A stretch of 64,000 nucleotides of DNA from Ovis canadensis. Its lineage: Eukaryota > Chordata > Mammalia > Artiodactyla > Bovidae. Both the position numbers and the translations under genes were made by a program. The notes beneath the pieces were generated by a model. That model was given only the letters and a program-made list of their open reading frames with translations. It did not search any database and was not told where the DNA came from. Every line of letters starts with the position of its first letter. The stretch's first letter is position 1. Below are positions 46,241 to 59,060 of the stretch, piece after piece. The stretch is taken from assembly GCF_042477335.2 (NCBI RefSeq), contig NC_091247.1:9570501-9634500 (forward strand), in the 5' to 3' direction.

Positions 46241-48129
46241 CTCTACTCCCGGGGCCCTCTTTGAGGGTGGGATGAGGTGCGGCAGGTTAAGGGCCTGCCT
46301 GCCCCAGCACCAGGCAAGCACTCACTGTACATTTGTTGGCTACGTAACAGAAGACATCAACGCGGCCCCACTTTGCTGCTAATGACCCGGGCTCCGGCCA
46401 TGGTCCGGGCACTCCAGCTCCAGGAAGCTGGAGGAGCGGTGCAGCCTCAGACCAGGAGGACTTCAGGTAAAGTTTTGGACAATACCGCCACCTTGTGGCT
46501 GCTCAGGAGCATCACGGCAGGAAACAATCTGCCTCCATCACCCACTCACCCACCTGCATCTGCCTGTGCTGGGCTCTGGGGTCAGGAGGGAGCCCTACAA
46601 GAGGGGCAGGGGATGGACGCCGGCACTGCGATGCTTTAACCCAAATGGGCAATAGGAAGAGAGCAGCCTGGGGGAGAGAACATGAGGGCATTTCTGCCAA
46701 TGGCCAAGGGTGGTCCCTGAGGAGTACTTGGGGGTGCCGCCTGCCCGGCTGCAGAGACGTGGATGAACCCGGAATGCAGGGATGGGAGGAGCCCTCAGGG
46801 GAGAGGTTATCTGGAGTTACAGTGTGGAGATGTTTGGAGGAAAGCGCACAGGATCAGAAGACAAAGACGACGGGCTTGGAAGGCAGGACACCAGCCCTGG
46901 CGACGGACCCAGGGCCAGGGAGGAGGACGGGGGGGATCAGGGGGCAGCAGTCGGCCTGAGCTGCACAGGCTGGGCCGGGGGGGACGGGGTCACTAAAAAC
47001 ACGTGGTGACCTCAGCAGGGGCAGGGCTGGGTGGGCCAAGGCTTCAGGGCGGTGCCGACATGGACAGCAGAGTGTGGTCTCTCCTCGGGGGTGGACAGAG
47101 GGTGGCACCCAGACTGAGAGCAGCAGGCTAGTCAGCCTGTAGCACACAGAGGTCCTGCCTCAGCAGGTCCAGAGGGTGGCCAGAGATTCCGCCTCGTCAG
47201 CCAGCTCCCCGGTGACCCGATGCTGCGGGTCGGTTCTGTGGCCGTACCAGAGGGACGTGGGAGTGGACGGGAGGGGCAGAGAGGAAGGGCCAGAGACTTT
47301 AGGGCTGAGGGGGGCACTGAGGAGGGAATGGGGGGCTGTGGGGAGGAGGCTGCTGGTGGTGGTGGGGAGCTCCGCTTGGGCTGCTCTGAGGCCTTGCTTG
47401 GGGTACAGCTGAGGTGAGGCACCTAAGTGAGGGAGCCAGCCCAGTGTCAGCCTGCTGGAGTGGCACCACCAGCTGTGGGCTGGGTCACCTCTACCCTCCA
47501 GCACCTGCTGTGCCCAGCTCCCAGGTGGCAGGAACACCCAGGGCAGGGAAGCCGCCTGAGTTTGCTGGGGGCCAGTTGGCCAGAGGGTACGTGAAAGGGG
47601 ACGGAGGCACAGGCCCCTAGATGTCCACAGCCAGGGACCCAGGGGCCCAGGGGCCAGGCCCAGAGACTTGGATGCTGCCAGAGGTAGGCCCAGAAAGGGT
47701 ACTTTCCGAGGGCATGGGGCAGTGGGGACAAGGGGGTGCAGGCGGGCTGGGGTCAAACTGCATTGGGGGGTAGGTGGTTGGGAGGCCTGTCTTTGTGGCC
47801 AGGAAGGGACAGGGTCCCTGGGTGGCTGGGGGCGGGCTGGTGGTGTAGAAGAGCCTTCAACGATAAACTAAATTCTTGCTTCTTTCACTCTCTGGGGTGA
47901 GGGGGTGTGGGCATGTCTTGGTGGGTAAATCAGGGGTACACAGCCGCCTTCTCCTGACTCAGGGCCGAGCATGCCACCGCCTCCCCGCCCCCAGAGAGGG
48001 CCAGAGACCCGCGGCACAGCCTGCACCCCACCCCCACCACCGCCCCGCCCCTGCCCTTGAGATTTTTCCCTTTTTAGGTCATCTTGGCTGGAGAAAAGCA
48101 CTGCTCCCCCACCTCTTGTTTTCTCTTAA
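46241..48129 (-). other. Putative intron, GC-rich, mostly featureless
   Basis: Contains one CTCF-like motif (46486-46498). No exon is supported. Frames up to 198 codons on opposing strands coincide and are attributed to composition. A CpG/C-rich tract lies near 47970-48055. Confidence 0.35.
46486..46498 (-). promoter_or_regulatory. CTCF-like motif
   Basis: The plus strand CGCCACCTTGTGG is the reverse complement of a CTCF core (CCACAAGGTGGCG). Motif orientation is minus. Confidence 0.5.
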
Positions 48130-48420
48130 CTCCCCAAATGAAATTTCAACATATGTCCCCCCGCCATAATCCCCCTTAGGCCGCGGATAACCCTTCCCAC
48201 AGACGCTGTCCCCTGCCCGGGACGGGCTGGCCCCGAGTGTTTGCCCAAGAGACTAGGCCGCTTCTGGAAGCCCTTTCGCTCCCTTGGGCAAACAGTGAGT
48301 ACCTTTGAAGGTGGATTTGGGCCCGGATCTGTTTACTCAAGACATTAAGTCTCCTGCATAAGGAGGACCTGCACTCGCGCACAAACAGCAAATCCTTTTT
48401 GAATTAAAAAAAATTTTCAA
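48130..48420. promoter_or_regulatory. Candidate intronic enhancer with forkhead-motif cluster
   Basis: Four forkhead-like cores lie within 150 bp: TGTTTGC (48238-48244), GCAAACA (48288-48294), TGTTTAC (48330-48336) and ACAAACA (48381-48387). The first two are the ends of an exact 12-bp inverted repeat, TGTTTGCCCAAG and CTTGGGCAAACA. The block is free of repeats and flanked by purine- and pyrimidine-rich sequence. A conserved enhancer is inferred, not shown. Confidence 0.4.
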
Positions 48421-48477
48421 TTAAAAAGCATTTTGGTTCACAGAGCTGAGGCCCCCGCGGAGCAGCGCCCCCAACCA

Positions 48478-48496
48478 CAGCGCCCTCTGGTGGACA
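48478..48496 (-). promoter_or_regulatory. High-quality CTCF motif
   Basis: CAGCGCCCTCTGGTGGACA is close to the full-length reverse complement of the vertebrate CTCF consensus (core CCACCAGAGGGCGCTG on the minus strand). Insulator or loop-anchor function is expected of such sites; occupancy is unknown. Confidence 0.7.
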
Positions 48497-48499
48497 AGG

Positions 48500-51009
48500 G
48501 CCATCATGACAACTCTTAAGCCATGGCGCTCAATTCCCAGATTCCGAGAGGTTTTGTCACAGTGAGGCCAACATCCTGGCCTTGCGAGGCCACACCGTGG
48601 AGCCAAAGGCACCCTGGCCTCAGCCTCGAGGCAGAAAGGGACGGGGGTGGGGGTGGGGGAGCGAGCCCGCATCCACTCGCGCAGACGTGAGAATCACCCA
48701 CGACAACTGTGAAAGCACCTTGAACGAGAAAACCCGGTCCTCCGTCAGAGCCAAGGGTTGCATCGGAGAGTCAAGGGTTTGAACCTGGGCCCTGCCGGGC
48801 AGCGGGCGGGGTGAGGGTGGTTCTGGTTTAACTAGTGGGCGGGGCAGGCAGCATTGCTTTTTTAAAAAGCACTAAAGTGATTTCAATGGTTAGACACGCG
48901 TCGATGTGATGGTTAGGAGACCCAGGGAGGGCTCCAGAGGAGAGGCGGCAGTAAGGGGCTGTTTTTAGAACCTGAATTTTGAGACGTGGGAGCTGAAGCT
49001 CAGGGGAGGATCAGACTTCCCAAGGTCCCCGGGGGCTGGACAAGGCCCCGAGGGTGCCAGGGGCAGGGACCCGGCCTTAGGACAGGGGTCTGTACTCACC
49101 ACTTACACGGGTGGGCTTCTGAGATGGGCGGCAGGTGGGGTCACAAAAGGGCCTGGCAGGATGGCGGCAGGGGCAGGCCTGAAGGAGCCCAGGCTGGGCC
49201 TCAGGGGCCTGGCAGGGTGAAGACAGGCTGGGAGAGTGAAGGAGCAAGACGCCGGCCAACGCCGAGCCTGGTTTGGGGCTGGGGCCACAGTTGTGAGGGT
49301 GCCTGGGGCACGCGGTGGTGGGTGAGCTCTGAGCAGTGGCCCCACCGGCCCCCAGCCTGCCTCTCCTGCAGCCTGTCCTGGCACCTGCCCAGCCCTGGGG
49401 GCCAGGACATGATACCTGCCACGCTCGATGCCTGGTTCAGATCCTCAGGGAATTGCAGCTCTGGAAGCTTCCTCTCCCTACATGAGGGCTTGTGTCCTCC
49501 CATCTCTTTCCTGAAGCCTGGCTGCTGGATCTCGGCCCCCTCCCCAGGGGAGGGAAGGAGCAGGTGCCCCTGTGAGCAGTGGGCCCTGAGGGCCCCCACG
49601 GAGCAGGCCTGTGTGTGCTGGGAGGGCCCGTCCAGCTGATGTGAATACACGTCCACCCCTTCGAGCTGTGGAAAGGGCCAGGGAGGCCCAGAGGCCCAGG
49701 GACGAGTCCGGGTCTCCCCACTTTCCCACAGGAGTCTCGTTTCACACTTGGATTACGGTTCCAGAGACACATCCGGAAGCCTGGGTGAAAGGGGGAGGCC
49801 CCGGGCTGAGAAGCCATAGAAGGGCTCTAAAAGGGCTCCAAGGAAAGGCTGTCACACGCAGACTGGGGCTCAGGGGACATGGGGCAGCCAAGACGGGCCC
49901 CCCCAGAGCTGGAGGGGGTCCTAGAATCCCCCAGAGCTGGGGCGGTGCCTTGTTCACCCCTCAGCGCTGTGAGTCCACAGCTGGGCCTGGAGGTCAGGGC
50001 TCCTGGATTACAGCCCACGAGCCCTTGGTCACTAGTGTGGCCACTTGTAAGGGGATGGGAGGGGCAGGAGCTGCTGGGTCCCCAGTCAGGGTTGGGGACA
50101 GAATCCCCTCTGCCAGTGAAGCTGGTACCACCGCTCTTCCGACGATGGGTGACTGTCCTGAGTGAGGCCACCGGGTCGGGAAGCAGGCGGGTCCCATGAC
50201 AAGCCCCCAGCGGGGTCGCTGTGAACCTTCTGGGAAGCCTCTTCTGCATTCTCCTCAGGTTCCCCAGCGCTAACCCGCAAGCAGCAACCCCAGCGTCAGA
50301 AACCCTGAGCCCCACCCAGTCCCGCTGCTCGGTCTCACCCTAAACGAGGGGCTGGAAAACCTGCCCTCTGAGATGCCCCTGCTCCAGGGGCAGGGACCAT
50401 GTCTGTCTGGGCACCGTGCCCGGCGTGGCTGCATGGTGACTGAGACCACGTGCAGAGTCAGCCCCTGCATCTTCTGACCCCGGGGGACCCAGGTCATCTT
50501 CGTCAATACCTGTCAGCACCCTCTTCCCTTTCCTGCCCCAGGCCTGGGGCTCCTGGGAGGGGATGGCGACACCCACTTGCACCCTTCACGGCCTGCCGCC
50601 CTGGGCTCAGTGCTGGGAGAGCCCCCGACTCAGGGCAGGACACCCTTGCTCAGGAGCATCTCCACCTAGGATCCGGTGGAGCACAGAGTAGTGAAGTGCC
50701 TCCCAAGTCCCCACCCGGGGAAGAGCTCCACTCCCAGGAGGGAGGTGTGGAAGCTTCTTGCACAGGCCTGTCCCCACGCATGGCTTCTCAGATCCCAGCC
50801 CCGACCCCGCCTCCCTTCAAGCACCACCCCTTGGTGCCTTTGGGAAGGCTACTCCCCCCTGGGGCATTTGTCCTCCTCTGGGGACGATTAATTACTGGCC
50901 TCCAGGGCTCCACATCACTGTCCATTTCCTCCTTAAGCGCAAGGCTGGGGTGGGGGCTCGGCCATTTCTGTAGCTCCAGAGTCTGGTAGAGGCTGTGGCC
51001 CAGAAGAGG
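48500..51009 (-). other. Putative intron, GC-rich, nothing recognised
   Basis: No lineage-specific repeat or splice-supported exon. Long overlapping frames (up to 217 codons) on both strands are not supported as genes. Confidence 0.35.
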
Positions 51010-51090
51010 TGAATGAATGAACAAATGATGGATGGATGGACAGATGGTACAGGGTGTGAGAGGTGAGTGGGTGGATGGGTGAGTGAGGGG
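51010..51090 (+). repeat. Degenerate (GGAT/GAGT)n simple repeat
   Basis: Irregular tetranucleotide runs: 'gaatgaatgaacaaatga', 'tggatggatggacagatgg' and 'gtgagtgggtggatgggtga'. Confidence 0.8.
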
Positions 51091-52285
51091 CAGCTCAATG
51101 CAGAGCAGACAGCTAGCTTGGGGACTCAGTTCTCAGACAATGGGGAGGTCATCTGGGTTCTCAGTCTTTTGTGGAAGCAGCGGTTTGTCGGTCTAGCCTT
51201 GGGTCCTCTGCATTCCCATGGCCTCTGGGCTGATGGTGTCATGGCCCCTATCCTGGGGTGTTTAACTCATGGGGCAAAGTGCTGATCCCAGGGTTCATCC
51301 ACATTGCCACCACTGTCCCCCCACCCCTCCATCATGAATAGTGAAGTTTAAGTATAGATGTGATTTGTATCTTCATGCTCAGACATGTGCAAGCTGGAGG
51401 CTCATATGCTGCTGGCCTGTGTGGTGTTTTAAAATAGTCATAAACGTGGGAAAGTTGAGAGACTTGGCATAAAATGCCAACATCTTCCAGGTTTTATAAA
51501 AAAAAAAAAATAGGGGGCTGTGGCAATTCCGGACCTTGACTCTCGCACTTCGACCATGAGCCTCACACGGGTGAATGGAGGCAGCCTCCTTTAGAAACAC
51601 ATGGCTTTTCCAATTTGCACAGTCCCCACCACTCCCTATAAATCACCCAACCAGAGTGTTCGCCATTTTATCACTGTGACTGCATTTTGTGTGGACTGAT
51701 AGGGACAGAGTAAGCAAGAAATATTTCTTGTACTCATGATGCTTAAAAGTAGGAAAACGAAATACAGACTGAGAAGGCCAGGCATTTTAAGGAAAATGGG
51801 GGAATGTGCATTCTACGGTGGGTCTTAGATCTCTGTGTGAGTATTAACGAGCTCTGCTTCTCCAGACCCCTCCCGTGCTGCGGGGCTGGGGGCCTGGTGG
51901 GCACCTGTGTGTCAACCAGCGTCGTCTGCGTGGGGCTCTGGGCAAGGCTGGGGGCTGACAGATACCTTTGTGACCGACTAAACCCTGGTTCTGCGTCAAC
52001 AAAGAGCCACAGGGCTAGCCCCCTCAGTGAATCAGCATTTTAGAATTCATCTAAATATCACCTAAAAAATGGGTATTTGTATTTTCCCTCTCCCAGGTTA
52101 TTTGTGGAAAATATTTGGAACAATGCTGCTTTCTGACACTGATTTCTGAGTGAAAAAGAAGCTGTGTGATCACTACAGGAAGATGCCCTCCTCATTTGTC
52201 ACCTTTATGCTCATCTTTTACCTACATGTCAGGCAACCTTCTAAGAGTTCAGTTTGACGGGGGTGTTACTATTTTGGGGGGTATT
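51091..52285 (-). other. Putative intron, nothing recognised
   Basis: Mixed composition. A short A tract sits at 51499-51511. No repeat or exon identified. Confidence 0.4.
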
Positions 52286-52411
52286 AACTATTTTCTTGGC
52301 CACGTTGTGCAGCATGTGGGATCTTAGTTCCCTGACCAGGGATCGAACTCATGCCCCACCCCTGCAACGGAAGCACAGAGTCTTAACCACTGGGCTGTCA
52401 GGGAAGTCCCT
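52286..52411 (-). mobile_element. CHR-type SINE, inverted
   Basis: 'ttggccacgttgtgcagcat', 'gtgggatcttagttccctga' and 'aaccactgggctgtcaggga' are the complement of a cetartiodactyl CHR SINE. Confidence 0.85.
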
Positions 52412-52769
52412 GGGATGTACGGGGTATCACTTTAAAACTTGGGGGATGAGAGTTCCCCAAACCACAAGAAAAGGACAGAAAAATCCTTTTAGGATGAACT
52501 TTCAAAAGGCCAAATAATTCACCTTGACCTCTATTCTACATGAGCCAGGTATAACTCATGACGGTATCCAGGGCAGGTAATTCTGTCTGTCAAACATCAG
52601 CTCTGCCTCAGGTTTATTTCCAAGGGCTCAGCCTGGCTCCCTCATCTGTATGCTGAACGCTCTGGGCTGCTGTGCGAGCAACCTGGAGACCTGGGCGGAG
52701 GCTGGCGCTTGGCGGCCCTGTTACTGATAGAACCAGAGAGGGTGGTGGGGGGAGGGGGACTCAGACTCT
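52412..52769 (-). other. Putative intron gap, nothing recognised
   Basis: Short unique stretch between SINE and L1. Confidence 0.4.
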
Positions 52770-54640
52770 CAGAATTAGGAACTCTATTAACATAATCTAC
52801 CATATTAATATGCCTGCAGAGAAAAAAAATATGATCATCTCAATGGATGATTAAAAGACATTTATCAAAAGCTACTATCCATTCCTGATAAAAACACTTA
52901 GGAAAATAGAAACAGATGGCTAATTCTTTAACACGATAAAAAAAAATGATGCCTATATATAGCAAGCCAAAATACAGCATTATGGGTGAGTATCGAAACT
53001 AAAAATTTCCGTTCAGACAAGGAGGCCCAGTGACCTGATCGTTGTGGCCGCAATGCTGGCTGAAGGTTCAGGAAGGGGGCAGGAGGCGGCAGTGTCAGCG
53101 TTTGCAGACGACATTAACACCGGCCTGCGTAACCAAAGAAAAGCAACTGAAAACCATCAGAAGTAGAAGCCAGTGAGAGAGCCAGCCCCTAAAATAAAAC
53201 ATAAATGTCAACAGCTGATACAAAAAATGACAGGAAATATAATGGAAAAAAAGACCCTACTCATGAGAAGCACAAAAACATTAAACACTTAGCAATAACC
53301 TACAAAGAAGTGTGCAGACTCTCTGCAGAGAACACCCTTCTACCCTGCTGAGCGACAGACACAAAGCCCCAGGTGGAGACTCTTCACCAAACGTCTATTA
53401 ACCTACATGCTCAGTGCAGTCAATAATAAACATCTAGAGTGGAGTTTCTCCCCCTGAAAAGAGTCTAACGTTCAGCTGGAAGAATAATCAAGTGACTATA
53501 ATTAGAAAAACCTGGGGTGGGGGGAGAAGGAAGAACTAAGCTTATCATATATTAAAGCTTATTATAAAGCTATCTGAGTCAAAGCAGTATGGTAATCATT
53601 CAAAAAGAACAGAGATGAGCGTCAAGAAAAACATCCCTTGGTCCACTTACAGATGGAACTATACGATGAGGGTAACACTTAAAACGACTGAAGAAGGTAA
53701 ACACTGATAAGAAAACTGGTTAATGGCTTAGGATAAAATGAAGCTGGTTCTAGCTTTTACCTTCTAATAAACTTCAGATGGATCAAATAGTTGAAAACCG
53801 TTTAATACTGTAAGATATTAAAACACAAAAAGGATGAGAAAATAGGAATCTTAAGTATGACATGAAACCAAAAACAAAACATTAAAGTCAAGATTGCCCA
53901 TGAAAAATTAAAAACTATTGTATAGAAAAACACATCTTTAACAAGGTGAAAAGCCACTGGTTAAAGTGTGTGTGTGAGTGTGTTTGAACATAGGACAGAA
54001 AGAAGGTTGTTACAAAGAACATAAAAAAACTCAAAAATGAATGAAAAAAACTAAATAAGCCAATAGAAAAAACTGGGCAAATGGCACACACAGAATAGAT
54101 TCACAAAAGAAGTATACAAATGGCTGATAAATATATGAAAATATGTCCACCTTTAAATACCTGTGATGCTTATAGTGAGGGTGTGGGAAACAGGTGCCCC
54201 CTCACACATCACAGGATGGGGCCGGGCAGGGGGGTTTAAAAGGGCACTCTCTTTTTGGAAAGCAAAATGGTAATACTATGCGTTCTTCTAAAGAAAGACC
54301 CAGGGGAGCAAAGACATGTTCAAGGAAATATACTGCAGCAGTGTAATAGTGAATAACTGGAAACAACTCAAGAGTCAATCAATAGTGGATTGCTTAAATA
54401 AATTATGACACAATCATAAAAGGGAACCACATGTAGTCATTAAAAAGAACGGGGCAGATCTGTGTGCGATGACATGGAAGGTTGTGCAAGATATACTAGT
54501 CGGTGCAAAAGCAAGCTACAGGAGCGTTATGTCCAGTACTGAACACGTGATGCTTGTTGGATGTGGGCATGTCTTTCTCTCCCAGGAATGGACCATGGGG
54601 GACCCTCACCTTTTTCCTGTTTCCGTTGTGTTTGCATTTT
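52770..54640 (+). mobile_element. Ancient L1 LINE fragment
   Basis: A-rich plus-strand sequence in L1 ORF2-to-3' order: 'catattaatatgcctgcaga' with 'gatcatctcaatggatg' at the left, and 'caatagtggattgcttaaat' with 'gtcattaaaaagaacggggc' at the right. Very diverged, no open frames. It contains a short (GT)n near 53967-53982. Confidence 0.7.
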
Positions 54641-54871
54641 AAAAAACAGGTATGACCTTTGCATTTGGAAACAAAACACTAAATGTTAAAAAATTGATTC
54701 TGATTGGCAGGGTAGATACTGAAGATAATAAACTGCCCACGATGGCTGCCACACTTTATGGGGAGGGAACTAGTCTTGTCTGTGGCATCAAACAGTGGTT
54801 CCCAAGCTGCAGTCAGACTCCTGAAGGGTCCATGAGAGGCAGGTTGCCCAAGCTACTTCCCACATTTCAAA

Positions 54872-55078
54872 TCGGAAAAGACCCCGATGCTGGGAAAGAT
54901 TGAAGGCAAAAGGAGAAGAGGGTGGCAGAAAATGAGATGGTTGGATGGCATCACTGATTCAATGGACATGAACTTGGGCAAGCTCCAGGAGATAGTGAGG
55001 GACAGGGAGGCCAGGCGTTGCTGTAGTCCATGGGGTGGTAAAGAGTTGGACTTGAGTTAGCGACTGAATGACAATAAC
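54872..55078 (+). mobile_element. BovB LINE 3' fragment
   Basis: 'ccccgatgctgggaaagatt' to 'tagcgactgaatgacaataa' corresponds to the last 200 bp of BovB, more diverged than the copies at 26.6 and 59.4 kb. Confidence 0.85.
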
Positions 55079-55079
55079 C

Positions 55080-56300
55080 ACCCTTCTTTTATGCCTTTGG
55101 AATGGCTATCCATTAAGCTAATTCATTAGGTTCCTTTGTTTTTGGCTGAAATGATCTCATCTCAGTGTGATAGCTCTGTAAGATTTCAGGGGCATGACTG
55201 AACAACTAGGTCTTTGAAAAAATATTAAAAAAGGGGAGCAGAACAATAGATAAGAAAGGTTAATGTCTATCTAATCAACTAACTTTCATTTAATAAACGA
55301 ATTAGGCGAATTTCCTTCCCCAAACATATCAGCTTCCTGACTGAAAACGAAAAAAGATGCTGGGGGATGAAAACGTTGAATCTCACGGATAAAGGACACC
55401 TTATTTCCTGTTGCAGTTTAAGACCTGACCACTAGATGGTGCAAAGTGATCACGCATTTTGTGACTTCGCCCTCTGCAAAATTCTTCTAACATTAATATG
55501 CACAATGAAAGCTTTCCAAAAGTAGGAAGAATGAACAATTGCACTGGGATATGAACATTTTGCTTTTATAAAATTGGGACTCTGCCATTTCATTACTGAT
55601 ACAAAAATCTTCTGCCTCACTTTCTCCCTGCACATGCAGCTCCCAAATCCACTCTAATCTCATATATTGGAAGCGCTTGCAGAAGTCCCTGCAAAGTGGA
55701 CGTCCACAAGTTGGTTCCAAAAATTCTTTTTACCTCGTGATGCCAAATGTATTTCCATTAATTTCACCTCAATGTCGTGACGTAAATGCGAGTGGAATCA
55801 GCCCCAAGCTAAATAAGCAATAAGCCCCATTTTTCAACACACAAACACATAAAGATGTCAGCTCAAACTGTTTACTAATTAACACTTAAAAAGACACAAA
55901 TTAGATATGCGTGGCTAAGAGCAATTATAATCAAGACGAATTTCTCTAGTCATTTGGGAACTGAAAAAAAAAAAAGCCTAATTGCTGGAACCAATGTTTT
56001 AAAAACTGAAATCACGCCAGTTAGCAAATATGTTCATTTAAGGAACATTCCACGTGACTACACTCTGGAGGACTGACTACAAACAGGAGAACAAGGGAAA
56101 TATTTAGGGATAAAATTAAAATTTTAAGCTCCTTTGGATTTATAACTTCATCATTAAATACATCTACAAACAGCAGCCCATAAAAACCTGTAGCCATTAA
56201 GTGGTTAAATGGACTGCCTCCCTTGTCAATTTTAAGGGAGTGATTAATATCAGATAGTCCCTTTACTAATTAGACTCTCCCTTGTCTTTCAGCCTTAAAG
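55080..56300. promoter_or_regulatory. Candidate intronic conserved non-coding block
   Basis: 1.2 kb of repeat-free AT-rich DNA between GC-rich stretches, rich in homeodomain-like cores: 'cattaagctaattcattagg' near 55112, 'tttactaattaacacttaa' near 55870 and 'caagacgaatttctct' near 55933. It has enhancer-like character; not aligned. Confidence 0.35.
55429..55440 (+). promoter_or_regulatory. CTCF-like motif
   Basis: CCACTAGATGGT (preceded by TGA, followed by GCA) fits the CTCF core with one weak position. Orientation is plus, opposite to the three other CTCF-like sites noted here. Confidence 0.45.
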
Positions 56301-57259
56301 TCGAGTGAAAATGGAGGCCGTCTGCTCCACCAGGGAGTGTGCTGGGCTAATGATGACGCTCCTTGCCACATTTCTGAGTGGGGTGCCCACTGAAGCGGGG
56401 TGAACGCTGTGGTCTTTTCCAGGGGAAGGCGGCAGCCACGGTGGAGAAAGTCTTTGTGTATGGAGCTGGGAGGCTCTCCGGTTGCCCTTTCAGGCACAAG
56501 AACCCTTGGCTCCTATTTTTAGAGGTTTGCGGTGTTGTGCACACGGCATGGAATCTATGGTTGAGGCCACTGTCTCTGGGCCACCGCTCCGGAGACAAGG
56601 GACAGGGCAGTGGGTGAGGGAGGTGGGGCTGGGGATGGGGGGAGGATGAACAGGCTGCGGGAGAGGCAAGGAGACCGGAGAATCGCTGCCGAACTGAGGA
56701 GCTGGGGAGCTCCCGGGCTGGCTGCGAGGGGCATCCATCAGAGGGAGGGATGGGGCGCCTGCTTACAAGGGAAATAAAGAGCAGCAGAGACAGAGAATAT
56801 TTATATGCCCATCTCCTGGCACTGAGAGAAGACGCTTCATCACCGGGTCGGCTGCAAAATTACACTTTTCCCGACTCTTGAATGGAGAGAACCTTTTGTC
56901 TGGGCAACAGGGAGGACGATAAGGGCTTCACACTGGATGCAGCCCTCCGGGGACTCCCGCCGCCCTCCTGCAGAGCCCAGCGACTGCTGCCTGGGGGCAC
57001 GGGGGACAGGTCAGGGCCAGAAGGGACCCCTGCAAACCCCCGCCCCCCCGCCCTGCTCGCCTCGACAGCTGCTGCTGGCTGGTCCCTGGTCACCTCCCGT
57101 GCCCCAGAGAGGGTGAGCAAAAACATGGTTTCCTGACTTAAGGGGTAATTTAAGTGGCAAAGCCCCTGCCCCAAGCCGAGGGTAGACGTGGACGGCAGGG
57201 GATGTGGCTGCTGGAGCCTGGAGAGTGACAGCCTTCAAAGTGGGAACTGGTTTACTCAC
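56301..57259 (-). other. Putative intron, GC-rich
   Basis: No exon with a convincing splice pair and no clear repeat. Confidence 0.35.
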
Positions 57260-57292
57260 CTCGGCTTCCTTCACTCCAACAGCCCACACCAC
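57260..57292 (-). CDS. Possible 33-nt microexon of the same unidentified gene
   Basis: On the minus strand 33 bases, ending in GCCGAG before the good donor GTGAGTAAA (57251-57259), are preceded by an AG (CTCGCAG) with a poor pyrimidine tract. They encode VVWAVGVKEAE with no stop, and the length is a multiple of three, as for the candidate exon at 61947-62006. The donor is strong, the acceptor weak, and the peptide is not recognised, so this is tentative. Confidence 0.2.
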
Positions 57293-58820
57293 CTGCGAGC
57301 ACCTAAAGAATCCCCTCAAACGCGGCGGGTGGCACGGCCACTGACTTTATAGTCGTGACCTTCCTTGGGGGCCATTCGTGAAACGCAGCCTGCTGTCACC
57401 ACGCCTGCGGAGGGCCTCCTGTGGGCGCCACAGCCGCGGTGGGATCCCCGGACCTGCACGCCACCCTGAGGATGGGGAGGCCAGGGGACCTGCTCCAGGG
57501 TCCAGCATAGGTGGCAGATTTGGCGTGCTATCTGGGGCAGGGTTGGTGGGGGGGAGGCTGGACTCGAAAACTGTGTCCCTCCACCACGCCATGTCTCCTC
57601 CATGGTCCACACAGCGGCGGATGGCTCTGGTCCACACTGCCAGGGAGCCTTGTGCCACCTTCCTGCTGGCGGGGCCAGGTGGCAGCCTCTCCTTGAGGTG
57701 GTCAGATTCCACGGTAGGGGAGCTGGAGGAGCACTGCCACCCACCGCTGGGGGGCGACACCCATCTCCCTGCACCGTTACTCCTAGATGTGGCAGGCTGG
57801 AGTCCGGTCGGCCCCTGCTCTGGGCGAGGCAGGGGGCACCTGGGGACAGGGTCCCAAATCACCAAGCTCAAGACCGACAGAGCGATGGGGCTGGTTCAGG
57901 GGGTGACTTGTCCCTGAGGCCAAATGGTGGTGACAGAGCATCCCCAGACAGGGCAGGTGGGTGAGGCAAGGCCGGCAGAGGGGCAAGTAGGCCCACGCCA
58001 CTCTTAGATGGGCTGCTTCAGGGCAAGCACTCCCATTTCCTCTACAGCCAGGACCACCCAGGACCCATATTTCTGCTGTGTGCCGGGGTGACACCACCTC
58101 CCCCTGGGGGCATGCAGGGATAAGGGAGGGGAGAGCCTGCCCCTCACAAAGCAGCCCCCACAGACGCCAGGCTCTCCCTGCTGCTTGCGAATCCCCGGGC
58201 GAGATCTGGGTGGGGGGGGTACATTCAGGATGCTCAAGGGGACAGTGCAGGTCACGGTCAGCCCTGAACCCAAAGGCAGTCTCCTGACTTCTTGGGGGAG
58301 GGCGCTCGGCTTGACGCTGTAAAGAAGAGCAAAGCAAGCCCCCAGCTGAGCTCCTGCTGCCCCCAGGCTGCTCCCCAAGCGATGCCCCTCTCCCCCGAAG
58401 GACAGCCAGACTGGGTGCAAGTGAAAAAGGCAATATCCCCCTGAGCAAGGGGACCCCAAGGTGCTCAGGGCCAGCCCACAGAGCCCGAGAATGGGGCCAG
58501 GGAGCTGTGGGCTCAGCTCCTTCTCTGCCTCCAACTCCAGGAGCTATGCTGAGTTCAGAGGCTGAGAGGGGCAAGTTCTCCAGTTTATTTACGGAGAATG
58601 CTCGCTGACTTTGTTGCAAAAGGAGTGTGTGGATGTCAACATGTCATCACCATTACGTGCATGTGGATGGCTGGTGGAAGTACCTTCTAAATCCTCAGGT
58701 TAAAAGAAAACCCTCATGGCATCCCTGACGGCGGGGATGTCTGTGATGGTTTCCCAGCTTATTTAGCATGTCTAACCTCTCCCCATTTCCCTACATTTTC
58801 TCTAACTCCACTTTAATTTC
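57293..58820 (-). other. Putative intron, GC-rich, nothing recognised
   Basis: The longest minus frame (57783-58619, 278 codons) has no recognisable domain and is interrupted by equally long plus-strand frames over the same bases. It reflects GC-rich composition in my judgement. Confidence 0.35.
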
Positions 58821-58947
58821 CTTCAACAAGAGAACACAGACATGTGCTTTCAACCCACCACTGAAAACAAGGAAGGAAGCCAGGGATCCTTCAACAGAGA
58901 ACACAGTGTGTGCTTTTAACCCATCACTGAAAGCAAGGAAGGAAGCG
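58821..58947 (+). repeat. Imperfect tandem duplication, period about 68 bp
   Basis: The segment from cttcaacaagagaacac to ggaaggaagc (58821-58881) is repeated at 58889-58947 (cttcaacagagaacac to ggaaggaagc) with a few substitutions and small deletions. Confidence 0.85.
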
Positions 58948-59060
58948 GGCATGGTCCACAGAGGGCAGCACGTCAGGCTGCGATGGGGTGGACTTGCACC
59001 AATTCACTCCGCTTCCTGGGACCAGGGGGATGGGAGTGACAATGATCGCTACACGACCGG

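Noticed and set aside
48986..49639. 217-codon open frame on the plus strand
   Set aside because: Composition-driven. Overlapped by several minus-strand frames; no family resemblance.
57783..58619. 278-codon open frame on the minus strand
   Set aside because: It is the longest frame in the window, but the same bases are also open for 60-180 codons on the opposite strand. It has low-complexity Pro/Gly/Ser/Arg content, no recognisable domain, and no splice or promoter support. Expected in GC-rich mammalian DNA.
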